NCBI GenBank assembly: GCA_963845445.1
Contig: CAWJSE010000002.1
Coordinates: 2,790,001-2,854,000, forward strand
DNA from: JABDBL01 sp963845445
GTDB lineage: Bacteria; Cyanobacteriota; Vampirovibrionia; Obscuribacterales; Obscuribacteraceae
DNA length: 64,000 bases
Direction: 5' to 3'
Translations under genes and position numbers: made by a program
The notes under the pieces: generated by a model
Told to the model about the DNA's origin: nothing
Databases searched by the model: none
Seen by the model: only the letters and a program-made list of their open reading frames with translations
Shown here: positions 1 to 8,952 of the stretch, in pieces
How positions within the stretch are numbered: the stretch's first letter is position 1
Layout of the letters: the number at the start of each line of letters is the position of its first letter

Positions 1-30
1 AGAAATATCCTTAAGGAAGGAAAAAGGTTT

Positions 31-401
31 ATGCCGCCTGAAGCTGGCTCAGTAGCCAATTGGTTGCGTATGGCAGATGGTGATGTTTATGTGGCACGTA
101 TGCTACCATCAGAGAATATGTTGGCCGAAATTCTTTGCAGAAAGCTATTAAGGCAGTGCTGACGCATTACAATTTACCTGTGTCGAGAACACATAGTATT
201 GAAAAACTTTTAAATGAAGCAGCAAAAGGTGTTGATGTACCTGACTATGTACGGTCAGCTGCATGGCTAAGTGATTATGCTTCAACAACGAGATACCCAG
301 GCGAATGGGAGCCGATTACGAATGACGAATATCATAGAGTTCTTACGGCAGCCGAAGAAGTACTTTCTTGGGCAAAAAGTATTTGCCACCAAAAAGGTTA
401 G
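31..401 (+). pseudogene. HEPN-domain protein, frameshifted
   Basis: The first frame opens at an ATG behind an AAGGAAGG-type ribosome-binding site and reads NWLRMADGDVYVARM, the usual first helix of a HEPN protein. It stops soon after. The continuation QKAIKAVLTHYNLPVSRTHSIEKLL lies in another frame, is the second HEPN helix plus the R-T-H motif, and runs to 401. One base is missing near 130-135, and the FHAQQA-like segment normally between the halves is also absent. HEPN proteins of this kind pair with a minimal nucleotidyltransferase (MNT/HEPN toxin-antitoxin or AMPylation modules); any MNT partner would lie upstream of the window. The family call is good. Whether the lesion is real is unknown. 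Confidence 0.6.
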
Positions 402-413
402 AAGACGATAGAA

Positions 414-433
414 GGCACACCTCCGTGTGTGCC
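414..433. terminator. Stem-loop between HEPN gene and GC-rich gene
   Basis: GGCACAC at 414-420 pairs with GTGTGCC at 427-433 around a six-base loop. It sits between the end of the HEPN gene (+) and the end of the 558-881 gene (-), where a shared terminator is expected. There is no clear U-run on either side, so Rho-independent function is uncertain. Confidence 0.4.
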
Positions 434-557
434 CTCTTAGAGATAGCATGACCGCAAAGGCCACGTCTTCGAGGAGTCGGGTCGCCCGTTCCGAGGATAC
501 GGGCTAGCGGTAGCACGGGTTCTGACATGATTTGCAAGTGCTGTGCATGGCACCGGC

Positions 558-881
558 TCAGAAGCACATGCGAAACCAAGCTACATCCTCAATCGCATGG
601 ACTGTATCTGACGAGCTGATGTAACCGCCTACAGTCAACTCTGCTGCGACAACAGCAATTCTGAACCCCCCCACAGACGAATTGGACAGGGAAACGCCCA
701 CCAATAAATCCCCCGTCTTGAATTTTCGTTTGGGACGGGCGCTATTGCGGATGCGCAGAATACCTTCCAATGCCTCAAGATGCTTGAAAGCTTCAGTGGA
801 AATATTCCAGTGATCATCGAGAATCTCTTGCAGACTGATCAATGGGTAGTCTGAGAGATTACACCGCCAATGCCCAGCCAT
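558..881 (-). CDS. Hypothetical protein, GC-rich island A
   Basis: A 107-residue protein of unknown family, beginning MAGHWRCNLSDYPL. The start is supported by a strong GAGGAG ribosome-binding site eight bases upstream. The surrounding 0.4-1.1 kb is much more GC-rich than the flanking housekeeping DNA and resembles the other GC-rich blocks of the window. The C-terminal half is beta-rich (DLLVGVSLSNSSVGGFRIAVV). No catalytic motif, signal peptide or membrane segment is visible. It is probably a horizontally acquired accessory gene; function unknown. Confidence 0.5.
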   Translation of the reverse strand: MAGHWRCNLSDYPLISLQEILDDHWNISTEAFKHLEALEGILRIRNSARPKRKFKTGDLLVGVSLSNSSVGGFRIAVVAAELTVGGYISSSDTVHAIEDVAWFRMCF

Positions 882-1377
882 GACTAGGCTCCTCTGCTCC
901 GCGTTGTGTAAAACCCGACGCGTCTGCGCGGCAAAAACGCACCGGGTTGAATCTGCACATCAACACATAGCCTCAGTGCTCTCCTCGTTTGCTGGAATAC
1001 CCTCCAAGCAACCCGTGTGTCAATGAGTACCCCATTCCCCGCACTGGCTTTTTCCAGAGACAAGTGCTCACATTAACGGGGGGCTTATAGTTAGCAGGTT
1101 TTCCTATCTTTGACAAAGAACTGACACTTTAACTTACAAAAAGCGGATATCTTGAATCAATCTTGACAATTTGAGAATTGCTAATGTTTACAAATATCAG
1201 CGCTGACGCAGCTATTCATCGTTTTTGCAGAAGAATCTAGAACAATTTAAAAAGAAAAATACATCCTTGCCAATATTAATAAAAAAATCCCAGCTAGCGC
1301 GAGCAATTACCCCAAAATTCAAATACCATCGATAACACATATATTTTAGTATTATGGAGATAAAGAGGTTCTCTGTC
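882..1377. other. Intergenic: island edge and dehydratase upstream region
   Basis: The left half is GC-rich and is the upstream region of the minus-strand gene 558-881. From about 1080 composition changes abruptly to AT-rich DNA leading to the dehydratase. No convincing gene or RNA is seen. Confidence 0.4.
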
Positions 1378-2331
1378 ATGACCTTACCCTCACTCTCGGA
1401 TATCAACGAAGCCAAAAGCTCGGTTAGCAAATATATTCATGTAACACCTCTACTGCAGTCCAGTTCTTTAGACAAATTACTTAACTGCAAAAATTATTTA
1501 AAAGCAGAAATTTTTCAAAAAACTGGTTCTTTCAAAGTGCGCGGTGCTCTGAATAAAATAACTCATCTTTCCGATCAGGAAAAAACAGGCGGTGTCATTG
1601 CCGTGTCATTAGGCAATCATGCTCAGGCTGTCGCCTGGTCGGCTCACACCATGGGACTTTCAGCAACTATTATCATGCCCACTAATGCTCAAAAAGTTAA
1701 AATAGCAGCAACGAAGGGCTATGGAGCAGAAGTAATTTTATTTGGCGCATCTTCTGTTGAAGCTTTTCAAGAAATAGAAAAACTGCAAGCTGAACGACAA
1801 TCAACTTTTATTCACCCTTACAACGATTTCTATGTAATATCCGGTGCTGGCACAATTGCCTTAGAAATTCTCGAACAAGTTAAGAACATTGATAACATAT
1901 TTGTCTCTGTTGGCGGTGGCGGACTGATTGCCGGCATAGCCGTTGCTGTCAAAGCTCTCTCACCCCAAACTAAAGTAATCGGAGTGGAGGCGCAAGGAGC
2001 AAATTCGATGTATCTAAGCCTAGAAAAAGGGCATCCCGTTAAGCTAAATTCTGTAAATACCATAGCTGATGCTTTAGCTGTCCCTTATGCCGGTGAGTTG
2101 ACTTATGCGGTGGTAAGCAAATTGGTAGACCAAATACTATGCGTAAGCGATGATGATATAAAACAAGCTGTAAAATTTTTGCTCCAGCGTTGTAAATTGG
2201 TAGTAGAGCCAGGCGGTGCTGCTGCACTGGCTGCCTTGCTTTCCGGAAAATTTAAAGCAGCTGCTCATGCAAGAAACGCCATTGTTTTAAGCGGTGGAAA
2301 TGTAGATCTGGGCTTATTGGCTACCTTATAG
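1378..2331 (+). CDS. Threonine/serine dehydratase (PLP fold type II)
   Basis: PLP-dependent deaminase of the IlvA/TdcB/serine-racemase family. It would convert L-threonine or L-serine to 2-oxobutyrate or pyruvate plus ammonia. The Schiff-base lysine is K53 in GSFKVRGALNK; the SLGNHAQ substrate loop and the glycine-rich phosphate loop SVGGGGLIAG follow. The protein ends at SGGNVDLGLL and lacks the C-terminal ACT domain of biosynthetic IlvA, so it resembles the short catabolic TdcB type (about 320 residues). An in-frame ATG lies eight codons upstream (1354). I chose 1378 because AAAGAGG is spaced nine bases before it. Serine racemase activity cannot be excluded. Confidence 0.88.
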   Translation: MTLPSLSDINEAKSSVSKYIHVTPLLQSSSLDKLLNCKNYLKAEIFQKTGSFKVRGALNKITHLSDQEKTGGVIAVSLGNHAQAVAWSAHTMGLSATIIMPTNAQKVKIAATKGYGAEVILFGASSVEAFQEIEKLQAERQSTFIHPYNDFYVISGAGTIALEILEQVKNIDNIFVSVGGGGLIAGIAVAVKALSPQTKVIGVEAQGANSMYLSLEKGHPVKLNSVNTIADALAVPYAGELTYAVVSKLVDQILCVSDDDIKQAVKFLLQRCKLVVEPGGAAALAALLSGKFKAAAHARNAIVLSGGNVDLGLLATL

Positions 2332-2686
2332 AGGCACCTAGGTAGAAGCACCTGGATAAAGCCACTTGGCTGACTTACCTTGGCAGGCATAAGTTAATTC
2401 TGACAATTAACCTCTCAAGTCAAGAAGCCACTTTATGCGATATCTGCACTCAATTGCTAATTCTTTCTGAACCAGTGTTTAAGTAATTGGGTATGTGGGC
2501 TAATTAGGTACAAACATGGTGTTAGAATAATCACATTATCATAAAGCCGAAGGATGAAGGCGACGGAGCGTATAAATTAGTAACAGACTAAAGTAGCAGT
2601 GAAGCACAGGACTGCGAGGAGCCGTCCGAAGCGGAACGGGGACAAGCGGAGAAGCCGAAGGATGAAGGCGACGGAGCGTATATAAA
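2332..2686 (+). promoter_or_regulatory. clpC upstream region with 31-bp direct repeat
   Basis: This 355-bp gap precedes clpC. It contains two identical 31-bp copies (2544-2574 and 2652-2682) of a sequence beginning AAGCCGAAGGATGAAGGCGA. Each copy holds an ATG opening a tiny reading frame, MKATERIN in the first copy and MKATERI in the second. The second ends in TAA one base before the clpC ATG. The GGAG inside the second copy is also the likely clpC ribosome-binding site. A diverged relative overlaps the thiolase start at 5518-5545. No classical CtsR operator was recognised. Confidence 0.5.
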
Positions 2687-5272
2687 ATGTTCGAGAGATT
2701 TACAGAGAAAGCAATCAAAGTAATAATGCTCGCTCAAGAGGAAGCTCGTCGATTAGGACATAATTTTGTCGGCACCGAGCAAATTTTACTAGGATTAATT
2801 GGCGAGGGTACAGGCATTGCTGCCAAAACGCTCAAATCAATGGGCGTTAATCTTAAAGATGCTCGGGTAGAGGTTGAGAAAATTATCGGTCGGGGCTCAG
2901 GTTTTGTCGCTGTAGAAATACCTTTTACACCTCGTGCTAAGCGCGTACTCGAGTTGTCCTGGGACGAAGCCAGGCAGCTTGGCCACAATTATATAGGTAC
3001 TGAACACCTTCTATTAGGTTTAATTCGGGAAGGGGAAGGAGTCGCCGCTCGCGTCTTAGAAAATTTAGGCGTGGATTTGACCAAAGTAAGAAGTCACGTC
3101 ATAAGGGCCCTGGGGGAACAAGGTCCTGCCACAACTGGCAGCACCGGGGCGACCAGTACCGGACGATCTAAAACTCCTACTCTAGACGAATTTGGTTTGA
3201 ATCTCACCCAAGCGGCAGTAGAAAACAGATTAGATCCTGTGGTGGGACGTGAAAAAGAAATTGAGCGGGTAATTCAAATATTAGGCAGGCGTACCAAAAA
3301 TAACCCTGTCTTAATAGGTGAACCGGGCGTAGGCAAGACTGCTATTGCAGAAGGTTTAGCCATTCGCATTGCTAATTCCGATGTACCAGAGATCTTATCC
3401 GACAAAAAGATCGTTATGCTTGATATTGGTTTGCTGGTAGCAGGCACAAAGTACCGAGGCGAATTCGAAGAACGTCTCAAAAAAATCATGGACGAAATTA
3501 GAACAGCTGGCAATGTAATGTTAGTCATTGACGAACTACATACATTAATAGGTGCTGGTGCAGCTGAAGGGGCTATTGATGCCGCTAATATTCTAAAACC
3601 AGCGTTAGCTCGTGGCGAACTGCAATGCATCGGCGCCACCACAATGGATGAATACCGCAAGCATATTGAAAGAGACGCTGCTTTAGAACGTAGGTTCCAA
3701 CCAGTAATTGTTGATCCACCTTCTGTAGAAGAAACAATTGAAATTTTGCGTGGTTTGCGTCCTAAATACGAGGAGCATCATCGCCTCACTATTGATGACG
3801 AGTCAATCGATCAAGCTGCGAAATTGTCAGACCGTTATATAAGCGACCGGTATTTGCCAGATAAAGCTATCGATTTAATAGACGAAGCTTCTTCACGAGT
3901 ACGTTTACGGGCTAGTTCGTTACCGCCAGAGGGTAAAGAAGTTGAGCGTGAATTAAGAAAAGTGCGTCGCGATAAAGAAATGGCAATACGCAATCAAGAA
4001 TTTGACAAAGCAGCTACTTTGCGCGAGCAAGAAGCCAAATTGTCAGAAAAAATTCGCGACATTCAAACCGCTTGGAAAACCAAACAAGAATCGGAAAAGC
4101 CAATTGTTACAGCCGAAGAAGTAGCTTATGTAGTTAGTTCTTGGACCGGTATTCCTTTGCTCAAACTAACTGAAGGCGAATCAGAAAAACTGCTTCATAT
4201 GTCAGATGTTTTACACCAAAGAGTAATTGGTCAAGATGAGGCTGTCGAAGCTGTTTCCAAATCTATCAGGCGCGCCAGAGTGGGACTTAAAAATCCCAGT
4301 CGCCCAATCGGTAGTTTCATTTTCTCAGGTCCAACTGGTGTAGGTAAGACTGAATTAGCTAAAGCTTTAGCTGGCTATTTCTTTGGTTCAGAAGAAGCGA
4401 TGATCCGCATCGATATGTCAGAATTCATGGAACACCACACCACTTCTAAATTGATTGGCTCACCACCTGGCTATGTTGGCTATCAAGAAGGTGGTCAACT
4501 GACAGAGGCCGTGAGAAGAAAGCCCTATAGTGTTGTGCTGTTCGATGAAATCGAAAAGGCACATCCCGATGTATTCAATGTTTTATTGCAAATCTTGGAT
4601 GACGGTCGTCTTTCTGATAGTAAAGGACGCACCGTAGATTTCAAGAATACAATTATCATTATGACGTCTAATGTAGGTGCGCAATTCATTGATAAATCTA
4701 ATCTGACAGTTGGATTCGCTCATGTCGCTAATGAAGGACAGCATAACGAGCGCTACAAAAAGATCAAAGATCTGGTTATGGATGCAATGAAAAAGACATT
4801 CAGGCCAGAATTCTTAAATAGAATCGATGAAATTATTGTCTTCCAACAATTAACCAAGGAAGAAATAAGACGAATCGTAGATATTATGTCGGCGGATTTG
4901 CAAAGCCGCATAAAAGCACAGGGCATGGAACTTGTAATTACAGACGATTGCAAAGATCTTATTGCCAAAGACGGATACAATCCAACTTACGGCGCCAGGC
5001 CATTGCGGCGTGCTATTCAGCGCTTGCTTGAAGATGCTCTTGCTGAACAAGTCTTACAAGGCAAATTCAAAGAAGGCGACACAATTGAAACTACGCTTGA
5101 AGGTGAAATCATTAAATTCGACAAATCAGCAAAGAAAAAAGCTAGCAAGGCCGACAAATCTGACGAAGGCGAAAAGCCAGAGAAAAGCGACAAGCCAGAG
5201 AAAGCTGAAAAAGGCGAGAAAAATGGTGGCGAGCGTCCTTTAGAGAAGCCCACATCAACAAGCAAAGCTTAA
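2687..5272 (+). CDS. clpC: ATP-dependent Clp protease ATP-binding subunit ClpC
   Basis: Hsp100 AAA+ unfoldase of 861 residues that feeds substrates to ClpP in the cytosol. In order: two Clp-N repeats (about 1-150, with paired GHN-GTEH/Q-LLGLI motifs), AAA-1 with Walker A GEPGVGKT (about 211) and Walker B VMLVIDELHT, a UVR-type middle region (EFDKAATLREQEAKL, about 440), and AAA-2 with Walker A GPTGVGKT (about 548) and VVLFDEIEKAHP. The tripeptide VGF at about 675 is the ClpP-docking loop typical of ClpC. The last 40 residues are an unusual Lys/Glu/Ser-rich tail of repeated EKSDKPEKAEK-like units. The gene is intact. Confidence 0.97.
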   Translation: MFERFTEKAIKVIMLAQEEARRLGHNFVGTEQILLGLIGEGTGIAAKTLKSMGVNLKDARVEVEKIIGRGSGFVAVEIPFTPRAKRVLELSWDEARQLGHNYIGTEHLLLGLIREGEGVAARVLENLGVDLTKVRSHVIRALGEQGPATTGSTGATSTGRSKTPTLDEFGLNLTQAAVENRLDPVVGREKEIERVIQILGRRTKNNPVLIGEPGVGKTAIAEGLAIRIANSDVPEILSDKKIVMLDIGLLVAGTKYRGEFEERLKKIMDEIRTAGNVMLVIDELHTLIGAGAAEGAIDAANILKPALARGELQCIGATTMDEYRKHIERDAALERRFQPVIVDPPSVEETIEILRGLRPKYEEHHRLTIDDESIDQAAKLSDRYISDRYLPDKAIDLIDEASSRVRLRASSLPPEGKEVERELRKVRRDKEMAIRNQEFDKAATLREQEAKLSEKIRDIQTAWKTKQESEKPIVTAEEVAYVVSSWTGIPLLKLTEGESEKLLHMSDVLHQRVIGQDEAVEAVSKSIRRARVGLKNPSRPIGSFIFSGPTGVGKTELAKALAGYFFGSEEAMIRIDMSEFMEHHTTSKLIGSPPGYVGYQEGGQLTEAVRRKPYSVVLFDEIEKAHPDVFNVLLQILDDGRLSDSKGRTVDFKNTIIIMTSNVGAQFIDKSNLTVGFAHVANEGQHNERYKKIKDLVMDAMKKTFRPEFLNRIDEIIVFQQLTKEEIRRIVDIMSADLQSRIKAQGMELVITDDCKDLIAKDGYNPTYGARPLRRAIQRLLEDALAEQVLQGKFKEGDTIETTLEGEIIKFDKSAKKKASKADKSDEGEKPEKSDKPEKAEKGEKNGGERPLEKPTSTSKA

Positions 5273-5373
5273 ATATGGCGGCCGTATGCACGCACAAAAC
5301 CAGAAATAAAGCTAAGCCAATCGCTTTGATTGCGAAGGAAGCAGATTGTGCCTATGCGTGGAGGAATTGAAGA

Positions 5374-5526
5374 ATGAATGTCAATGAGGACCCAGGCACG
5401 ATAGCCAGAATTTCAGCAAAGCGAACGGCGCTGGTGAAGCGGCGGCAGGCTCAATGGGCGCGGAGGCGTATGGCATACGCCGGAGCGGCACCATTGCTCA
5501 TATCGTGCGGAGGAGCTGAAGCATGA
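5374..5526 (+). CDS. Small 50-residue ORF coupled to thiolase
   Basis: An Arg/Ala-rich reading frame starts MNVNEDPGTIARIS and includes VKRRQAQWARRR. It has a GGAGG ribosome-binding site nine bases before the ATG. Its TGA stop overlaps the thiolase start in an ATGA junction, a classic arrangement for translational coupling. No homologue is recognised. It could be a leader peptide controlling the beta-oxidation operon, or a chance ORF inside a repeat-derived leader. An internal palindrome (GGCGTATG/CATACGCC, about 5464-5482) lies within it. Confidence 0.4.
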   Translation: MNVNEDPGTIARISAKRTALVKRRQAQWARRRMAYAGAAPLLISCGGAEA

Positions 5527-6746
5527 ATGCGACGGAGCACGTATATTTAATATCCGGAAGCCGCACACCAATAGCTTCTTTTGGACGCAGTCTCAAGAAT
5601 CTGCCGGTAACTAAACTTGCTGCTCATTCAATGCAGCAGGCAATAAGAAGAGCAGGAATAATTTCTGAACAAATCGATTCTATTGTTTTAGGTCACGGAT
5701 ACCAAAGCAGTTATGCTCCAAACACTGCCCGGGTATCTGCCCAAGAAGCGCAACTACCCGATTCCATACCAGCGATGACCGTACAAAGGCAGTGCGGTTC
5801 CGGCATGGAAGCCGCGACAGCCGGTGCACATGAAATTTTGCTTGGCAAGTCAGATATAGTCCTTGTGGGCGGTGTTGAATCAATGTCAACTATCCCTTAC
5901 CTTTTACCAGGTAAATTGCGCTGGCAAGGATTGATCGCTCAAAAACTACCAAAGCTTGTGCGTATGGGTCCAAGACCAGTATTTTTCCAAATAGCAGACA
6001 ATGGCCTCGCTCCAACTGCTTTGATTTGGGATATGAAAACAATATATATGTCCGGAACCGCTCAGCGCTTAGCTGATACCTATGGCATAAGTCGACAGGC
6101 GGCCGATGAATATTCGCTACGCTCGCAAGAACTAGCGCATAAAGCTATTGCCAGCGGGCGCTTCGCCAAAGAAATAGACGCAATATTTGTTCCCAATAAG
6201 GGATATTTTTCTGTTGACGAGCATCCTCGCAAAACCAGTCTAGAAAAATTAGCCGCATTGCCCGCTGTGCTTAAAACTAAGGATATTACCGCCGGCAATA
6301 GTTCTGGTATTAATGATGGTGCTTGTGCCCTGATCCTCGCTTCCGGTAAAAAGGTACAAGAGCTCAATCTTAAGCCTTTAGCAAGAATAATTGATAGTTG
6401 TGCTGCCGGGGTAGAGGCAGAACAAATGGGCATTGGCCCCGTAGCGGCAATTAGTAAACTACTTAAGCGAAACAATCTTAGTATTAGCGACATAGACTTG
6501 ATTGAGATAAACGAAGCTTTTGCTGCTCAATATCTGGCTTGCGAAAAATTCCTCCACTTAGATAGAGAGAAAGTAAATGTCAACGGCGGCGCAATAGCCA
6601 TGGGGCATCCTATCGGCATGTCCGGTGCCCGGCTTTTGCTTACACTTGCCTACGAATTACAAGAACGCGGATTAAAGAGAGGTGTTGCTTCTTTGTGTGT
6701 TGGTGGTGGAATGGGTATTGCTACTTTAATTGAACGCTCAGAATAA
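5523..6746 (+). CDS. Acetyl-CoA acyltransferase (thiolase)
   Basis: Thiolase of 407 residues catalysing thiolytic cleavage of 3-ketoacyl-CoA, or the reverse condensation of acetyl-CoA. The acyl-accepting nucleophile is C91 in RQCGSGMEAA. The NEAFAAQ motif, the GHPIGMSGAR histidine and the second catalytic cysteine in LCVGGGMG are all present. It is 32 bp upstream of the hydratase/dehydrogenase, forming a compact beta-oxidation operon (FadA/FadI role). Start at the ATG behind GGAGGAG and overlapping the stop of the small upstream ORF. Confidence 0.93.
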   Translation: MNATEHVYLISGSRTPIASFGRSLKNLPVTKLAAHSMQQAIRRAGIISEQIDSIVLGHGYQSSYAPNTARVSAQEAQLPDSIPAMTVQRQCGSGMEAATAGAHEILLGKSDIVLVGGVESMSTIPYLLPGKLRWQGLIAQKLPKLVRMGPRPVFFQIADNGLAPTALIWDMKTIYMSGTAQRLADTYGISRQAADEYSLRSQELAHKAIASGRFAKEIDAIFVPNKGYFSVDEHPRKTSLEKLAALPAVLKTKDITAGNSSGINDGACALILASGKKVQELNLKPLARIIDSCAAGVEAEQMGIGPVAAISKLLKRNNLSISDIDLIEINEAFAAQYLACEKFLHLDREKVNVNGGAIAMGHPIGMSGARLLLTLAYELQERGLKRGVASLCVGGGMGIATLIERSE

Positions 6747-6778
6747 TAGATAACATAATAAATAACAAGAAAAAACAA

Positions 6779-8917
6779 ATGATACATACATCTATACGCT
6801 TCACTCAATCAGATCCGAATTCAAAAAATAATATTGCTACTGTTACTTTTGCTGTGCCCGACAGTAAAGTAAATATTTTTTCTGAAGCACTATTGATCGA
6901 GCTTAATGACATTTTGGACCGAATAAGCCAGGATACCAACATCAAGGGAGTAGTTTTTAACTCTGCCAAACCCGATACTTTTATTGCTGGAGCAGATGTC
7001 AAAGTCATTCAAGCATTACAAAATGACTCACCCGTGAAAGCTTATGAGGCTTCTAAGATCGGCAAACTTATTTTTGATAAAATTGCTGCCTTGCCAATTC
7101 CGACAGTGTCCGCCATACACGGGAAATGTATGGGCGGCGGAACTGAATTCGCCCTTGCTTGCCGCTACCGTGTAGCTTCCAATTCGCCAGTCACCGCGAT
7201 ATCGCTTCCCGAAGTACAGCTTGGCTTAATACCCGGCTGGGCAGGTACTGTGCGCTTGCCAAAACTGATCGGCTTACAAGCAGCCTTAAATATGATTATG
7301 ACTGGTAAAGAAGTAGATGGTCGCAAAGCCTGGAAACTAAATCTAGTAGACGAATGTGTGGATCAAGATAAGCTTATCTTGCGGGCAGAACAAATTATAA
7401 ATGGGGCTTCTGTAAGACGCCATTTGACTTCAATCCGATCAAAATTTGTGCGTTGGCTTTTGGAGGAAAATCCTTTAGGGCAAAAGTTTATTTACTCTAT
7501 GGCCTACAAAAGTGCCATGCGTGAGACAAAAGGCAAATATCCGGCTCCCATTGAGGCCTTAAAACTAGTTATAAAAAACTACAAGCGTCCTGTACCAGAA
7601 GCTTATGAAGCTGAATCAAATACATTTGCTCATTTAGCAACATCTGAAATATCTCGCAATTTAGTCAATATTTTCTTTACTAAAAATGAATCTAAAAAAT
7701 CACCATCTGATATAACTGTGCGGCAAGAAATAAAGACCGTAGGTGTTTTAGGAGCCGGTGTAATGGGAGCTGGCATAGCTCAAGCAGCAGCCTACGCTGG
7801 CTATAGAGTAGTGCTCAAAGACATTGACAAAAAATTTGTTGATCAAGGCATGAGCAAAATTACCAAGCTTTTCGATAACTTAGTCGAACGACATAAACTA
7901 AAACCGGAAGAACGCAATAAAAAACTTGCTGATATTAAAGGTACCATTGAATATGAAGACTTAGCTGACTGCGACTTAGTGATAGAGGCGGTTCTGGAAG
8001 ACATTAAAGTGAAGGCCCAAGCATTAATCGCCTTAGAAAAGGTAATCACAAAACCATTTATATTTGCCACAAATACATCTTCCCTATCTGTAAATGAATT
8101 AGCTGCTGCTAACGGCAATACTGACAGAATAGTAGGTTTGCATTTTTTCAATCCAGTTCACAAAATGCCTTTAGTAGAGGTGGTAAAAGGGGAAGGCACA
8201 TCTCTTGAAACTCTGGCTACTGCCCAAGCTTTTGCTCTCAAATTAGGTAAAACTACTGTTATCACCGCAGATGCGCCAGGTTTTGTAGTCAATCGCATTC
8301 TTGTTCCCTATTTAAGAGAAGCTCTTGTTTTGCTGGAGCAAGGTGTATCACCTGAATCTGTAGAACGAGCTGCCACAGCTTTCGGTATGCCTATGGGGCC
8401 TTTTACTTTGCTGGATGAAATCGGGCTTGATATTGGCGTTAAAGTTACCCATGTATTGCATGAAGCCTTAGGCGAGCGTCTGGTTCCTCCACCTTTAATG
8501 GCTAAGCTCGAAACTTTAAAGTTATTAGGCAAAAAAGGTGGTAAAGGTTTTTATTTATATGAAGAGGGCAAGCGCACTGAATTTAATCCCAATGTACTTT
8601 CTTTAATAGAGGCTCCAGCAAACAAAAAACAAATGGGCGAAATTCAAGATAGGCTATTTCTCATCATGTTCAATGAAGCTACGCGTTGTCTGCAAGAAGG
8701 CGTAATTAAAGAACCTGGGTTGCTTGATTTAGCTCTAATATATGGCATTGGTTTCCCGCCCTATCGCGGTGGTATACTGCGCTATGCTGATCATGTAGGA
8801 CTAAAAATAATCCACCAAAAACTTGCCTTTCTCTCTCAAGTAGATGGCGAAAACTATGTTCCCACCGATATTCTCTTAGAAAAAGTGGCTAATAACACTA
8901 ATTTCTATCATTCGTAA
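6779..8917 (+). CDS. FadJ/FadB-type enoyl-CoA hydratase/3-hydroxyacyl-CoA dehydrogenase
   Basis: Bifunctional beta-oxidation enzyme of 712 residues. The N-terminal crotonase domain shows the oxyanion-hole segments GADVKVIQAL and GKCMGGGTEFALACRYR plus LPEVQLGLIPGWAGT. The C-terminal dehydrogenase begins with the NAD-binding GVLGAGVMGAGIAQ (from about residue 322) and contains HFFNPVHKMPLVEVV with the catalytic histidine. The order hydratase-then-dehydrogenase and the length match FadJ/FadB alpha subunits; the thiolase just upstream is the beta partner. Together they would shorten fatty acids to acetyl-CoA. Confidence 0.93.
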   Translation: MIHTSIRFTQSDPNSKNNIATVTFAVPDSKVNIFSEALLIELNDILDRISQDTNIKGVVFNSAKPDTFIAGADVKVIQALQNDSPVKAYEASKIGKLIFDKIAALPIPTVSAIHGKCMGGGTEFALACRYRVASNSPVTAISLPEVQLGLIPGWAGTVRLPKLIGLQAALNMIMTGKEVDGRKAWKLNLVDECVDQDKLILRAEQIINGASVRRHLTSIRSKFVRWLLEENPLGQKFIYSMAYKSAMRETKGKYPAPIEALKLVIKNYKRPVPEAYEAESNTFAHLATSEISRNLVNIFFTKNESKKSPSDITVRQEIKTVGVLGAGVMGAGIAQAAAYAGYRVVLKDIDKKFVDQGMSKITKLFDNLVERHKLKPEERNKKLADIKGTIEYEDLADCDLVIEAVLEDIKVKAQALIALEKVITKPFIFATNTSSLSVNELAAANGNTDRIVGLHFFNPVHKMPLVEVVKGEGTSLETLATAQAFALKLGKTTVITADAPGFVVNRILVPYLREALVLLEQGVSPESVERAATAFGMPMGPFTLLDEIGLDIGVKVTHVLHEALGERLVPPPLMAKLETLKLLGKKGGKGFYLYEEGKRTEFNPNVLSLIEAPANKKQMGEIQDRLFLIMFNEATRCLQEGVIKEPGLLDLALIYGIGFPPYRGGILRYADHVGLKIIHQKLAFLSQVDGENYVPTDILLEKVANNTNFYHS

Positions 8918-8952
8918 ATCTAAGCACCTAACAGCATAATAGGAAATAGCAA

